Source of the DNA: Oscillospiraceae bacterium
Lineage (GTDB): Bacteria > Bacillota > Clostridia > Oscillospirales > Acutalibacteraceae
Assembly: GCA_015066345.1 (NCBI GenBank)
Contig: SVOQ01000005.1
Span: forward strand, 1 to 64,000
DNA length: 64,000 bases
Direction of reading: 5' to 3'
The notes under the pieces are model-generated. The model was not told the DNA's origin. It saw only the letters and a list, made by a program, of their open reading frames with translations, and ran no database searches. This document shows positions 63,644-64,000 of this stretch, piece by piece. Made by a program: the position numbers and the translations under genes. Position 1 is the stretch's first letter; the number at the start of each line of letters is the position of its first letter.

Positions 63644-64000
63644 ATGCGTTACGTTATTGCAATAGACTCATTTAAGGGCAGCCTGACTTCTTTAGAGGCG
63701 GGTGATGCCGTTAAGAATGCAATACTTGACTTTGATAACAATTCAGAGGTTGTTGTTTTACCCTTAGCCGATGGGGGCGAGGGTACTGTTGAGGCTATGT
63801 ATAGTGGCTTGGACGGTACTTTAGTTGAAGTTTCGGTTACAGGTCCTTTACAGGAAAAAGTGAATGCAAAATATTGCATTTTACCCGACGGTAAAACGGC
63901 AGTTATTGAGATGGCTTATGCGGCGGGACTGACCCTTGTACCCGAAAACAAACGCAATCCTCTGAAAACTACAACTTATGGCGTTGGCGAAGTCATAAAA
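63644..64000 (+). CDS. Glycerate kinase, 5' part (continues beyond the window)
   Basis: 119 codons to the window end. Opens MRYVIAIDSFKGSLTSLEAGDAV, then VLPLADGGEGTVEAM and IEMAYAAGLTLVP, with KTTTYGVGEVIK at the edge; these are signatures of the GarK/GlxK glycerate 2-kinase family, which phosphorylates D-glycerate. The start has a consensus promoter and GGTGAT ribosome site. The C-terminal two thirds are outside the window. Confidence 0.9.
   Translation, partial: MRYVIAIDSFKGSLTSLEAGDAVKNAILDFDNNSEVVVLPLADGGEGTVEAMYSGLDGTLVEVSVTGPLQEKVNAKYCILPDGKTAVIEMAYAAGLTLVPENKRNPLKTTTYGVGEVIK

Overview
The window looks like a chromosomal segment of a low-to-moderate GC, spore-forming gut Clostridia member, most likely Oscillospiraceae/Ruminococcaceae-like. 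The grounds are the sporulation genes (spoIIAA-spoIIAB-sigF, spoIIID, a YlmC/YmxH-type gene), strong GGAGG ribosome binding sites, TTGACA/TATAAT promoters, a Firmicutes-type LexA box, and large secreted leucine-rich-repeat and dockerin proteins. No phage, transposase or CRISPR array is visible. Taxonomy is inferred from gene content only.

Layout. 1-775: a possible gene end, tRNA-Thr, and two arrays of small hairpins. 776-8385: a tight histidine operon (a TrpR-like regulator, a hisZ-hisG fusion, hisD, C, B, H, A, F, IE) behind one promoter that contains a perfect dyad. 8567-12604: a secreted leucine-rich-repeat protein and a membrane SH3 protein. 12640-18406: three tandem paralogous TIR-domain proteins that share a zinc-ribbon/TIR front half but carry different back halves (RCC1-like repeats, MORN repeats, or a TPR segment plus second zinc ribbon). 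18556-19980: the sigma-F operon. 20126-24177: pgk, tpiA, gpmI (lower glycolysis), with a 440-base gap packed with hairpins. 24238-33922: DUF1015, DUF2461, DUF3048 and membrane proteins, an M14 peptidase, an SOS-controlled dinB, a YlmC-like gene and a sialidase. 34094-40222: uvrB, uvrA and a membrane M28 peptidase. 40417-49679: a second large leucine-rich-repeat protein, a short-chain dehydrogenase, a PHP protein, a Gfo/Idh/MocA oxidoreductase with a small membrane protein, and a pair of NAD-dependent epimerase-like genes. 49807-50035: an unassigned structured RNA gene with its own promoter and terminator. 50036-54510: a subtilisin-like protease with dockerin set between repeat-rich intergenic blocks. 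54625-64000: spoIIID, a lipoprotein, a WYL regulator, an MreB-like gene, polA, rimI, a secreted beta-helix protein, a DUF3267 membrane protein, tRNA-Arg and the start of a glycerate kinase.

How the parts work together. Housekeeping operons (histidine, glycolysis, nucleotide excision repair, DNA polymerase I) alternate with surface or secreted proteins. The most unusual content is the TIR cluster, the structured RNA at 49841-50035, and several intergenic hairpin-repeat families. One of these families, short hairpins separated by a constant 7-base spacer, occurs as two inverted copies 54 kb apart. Between the two copies every difference in the hairpin part falls in a loop or keeps base pairing.
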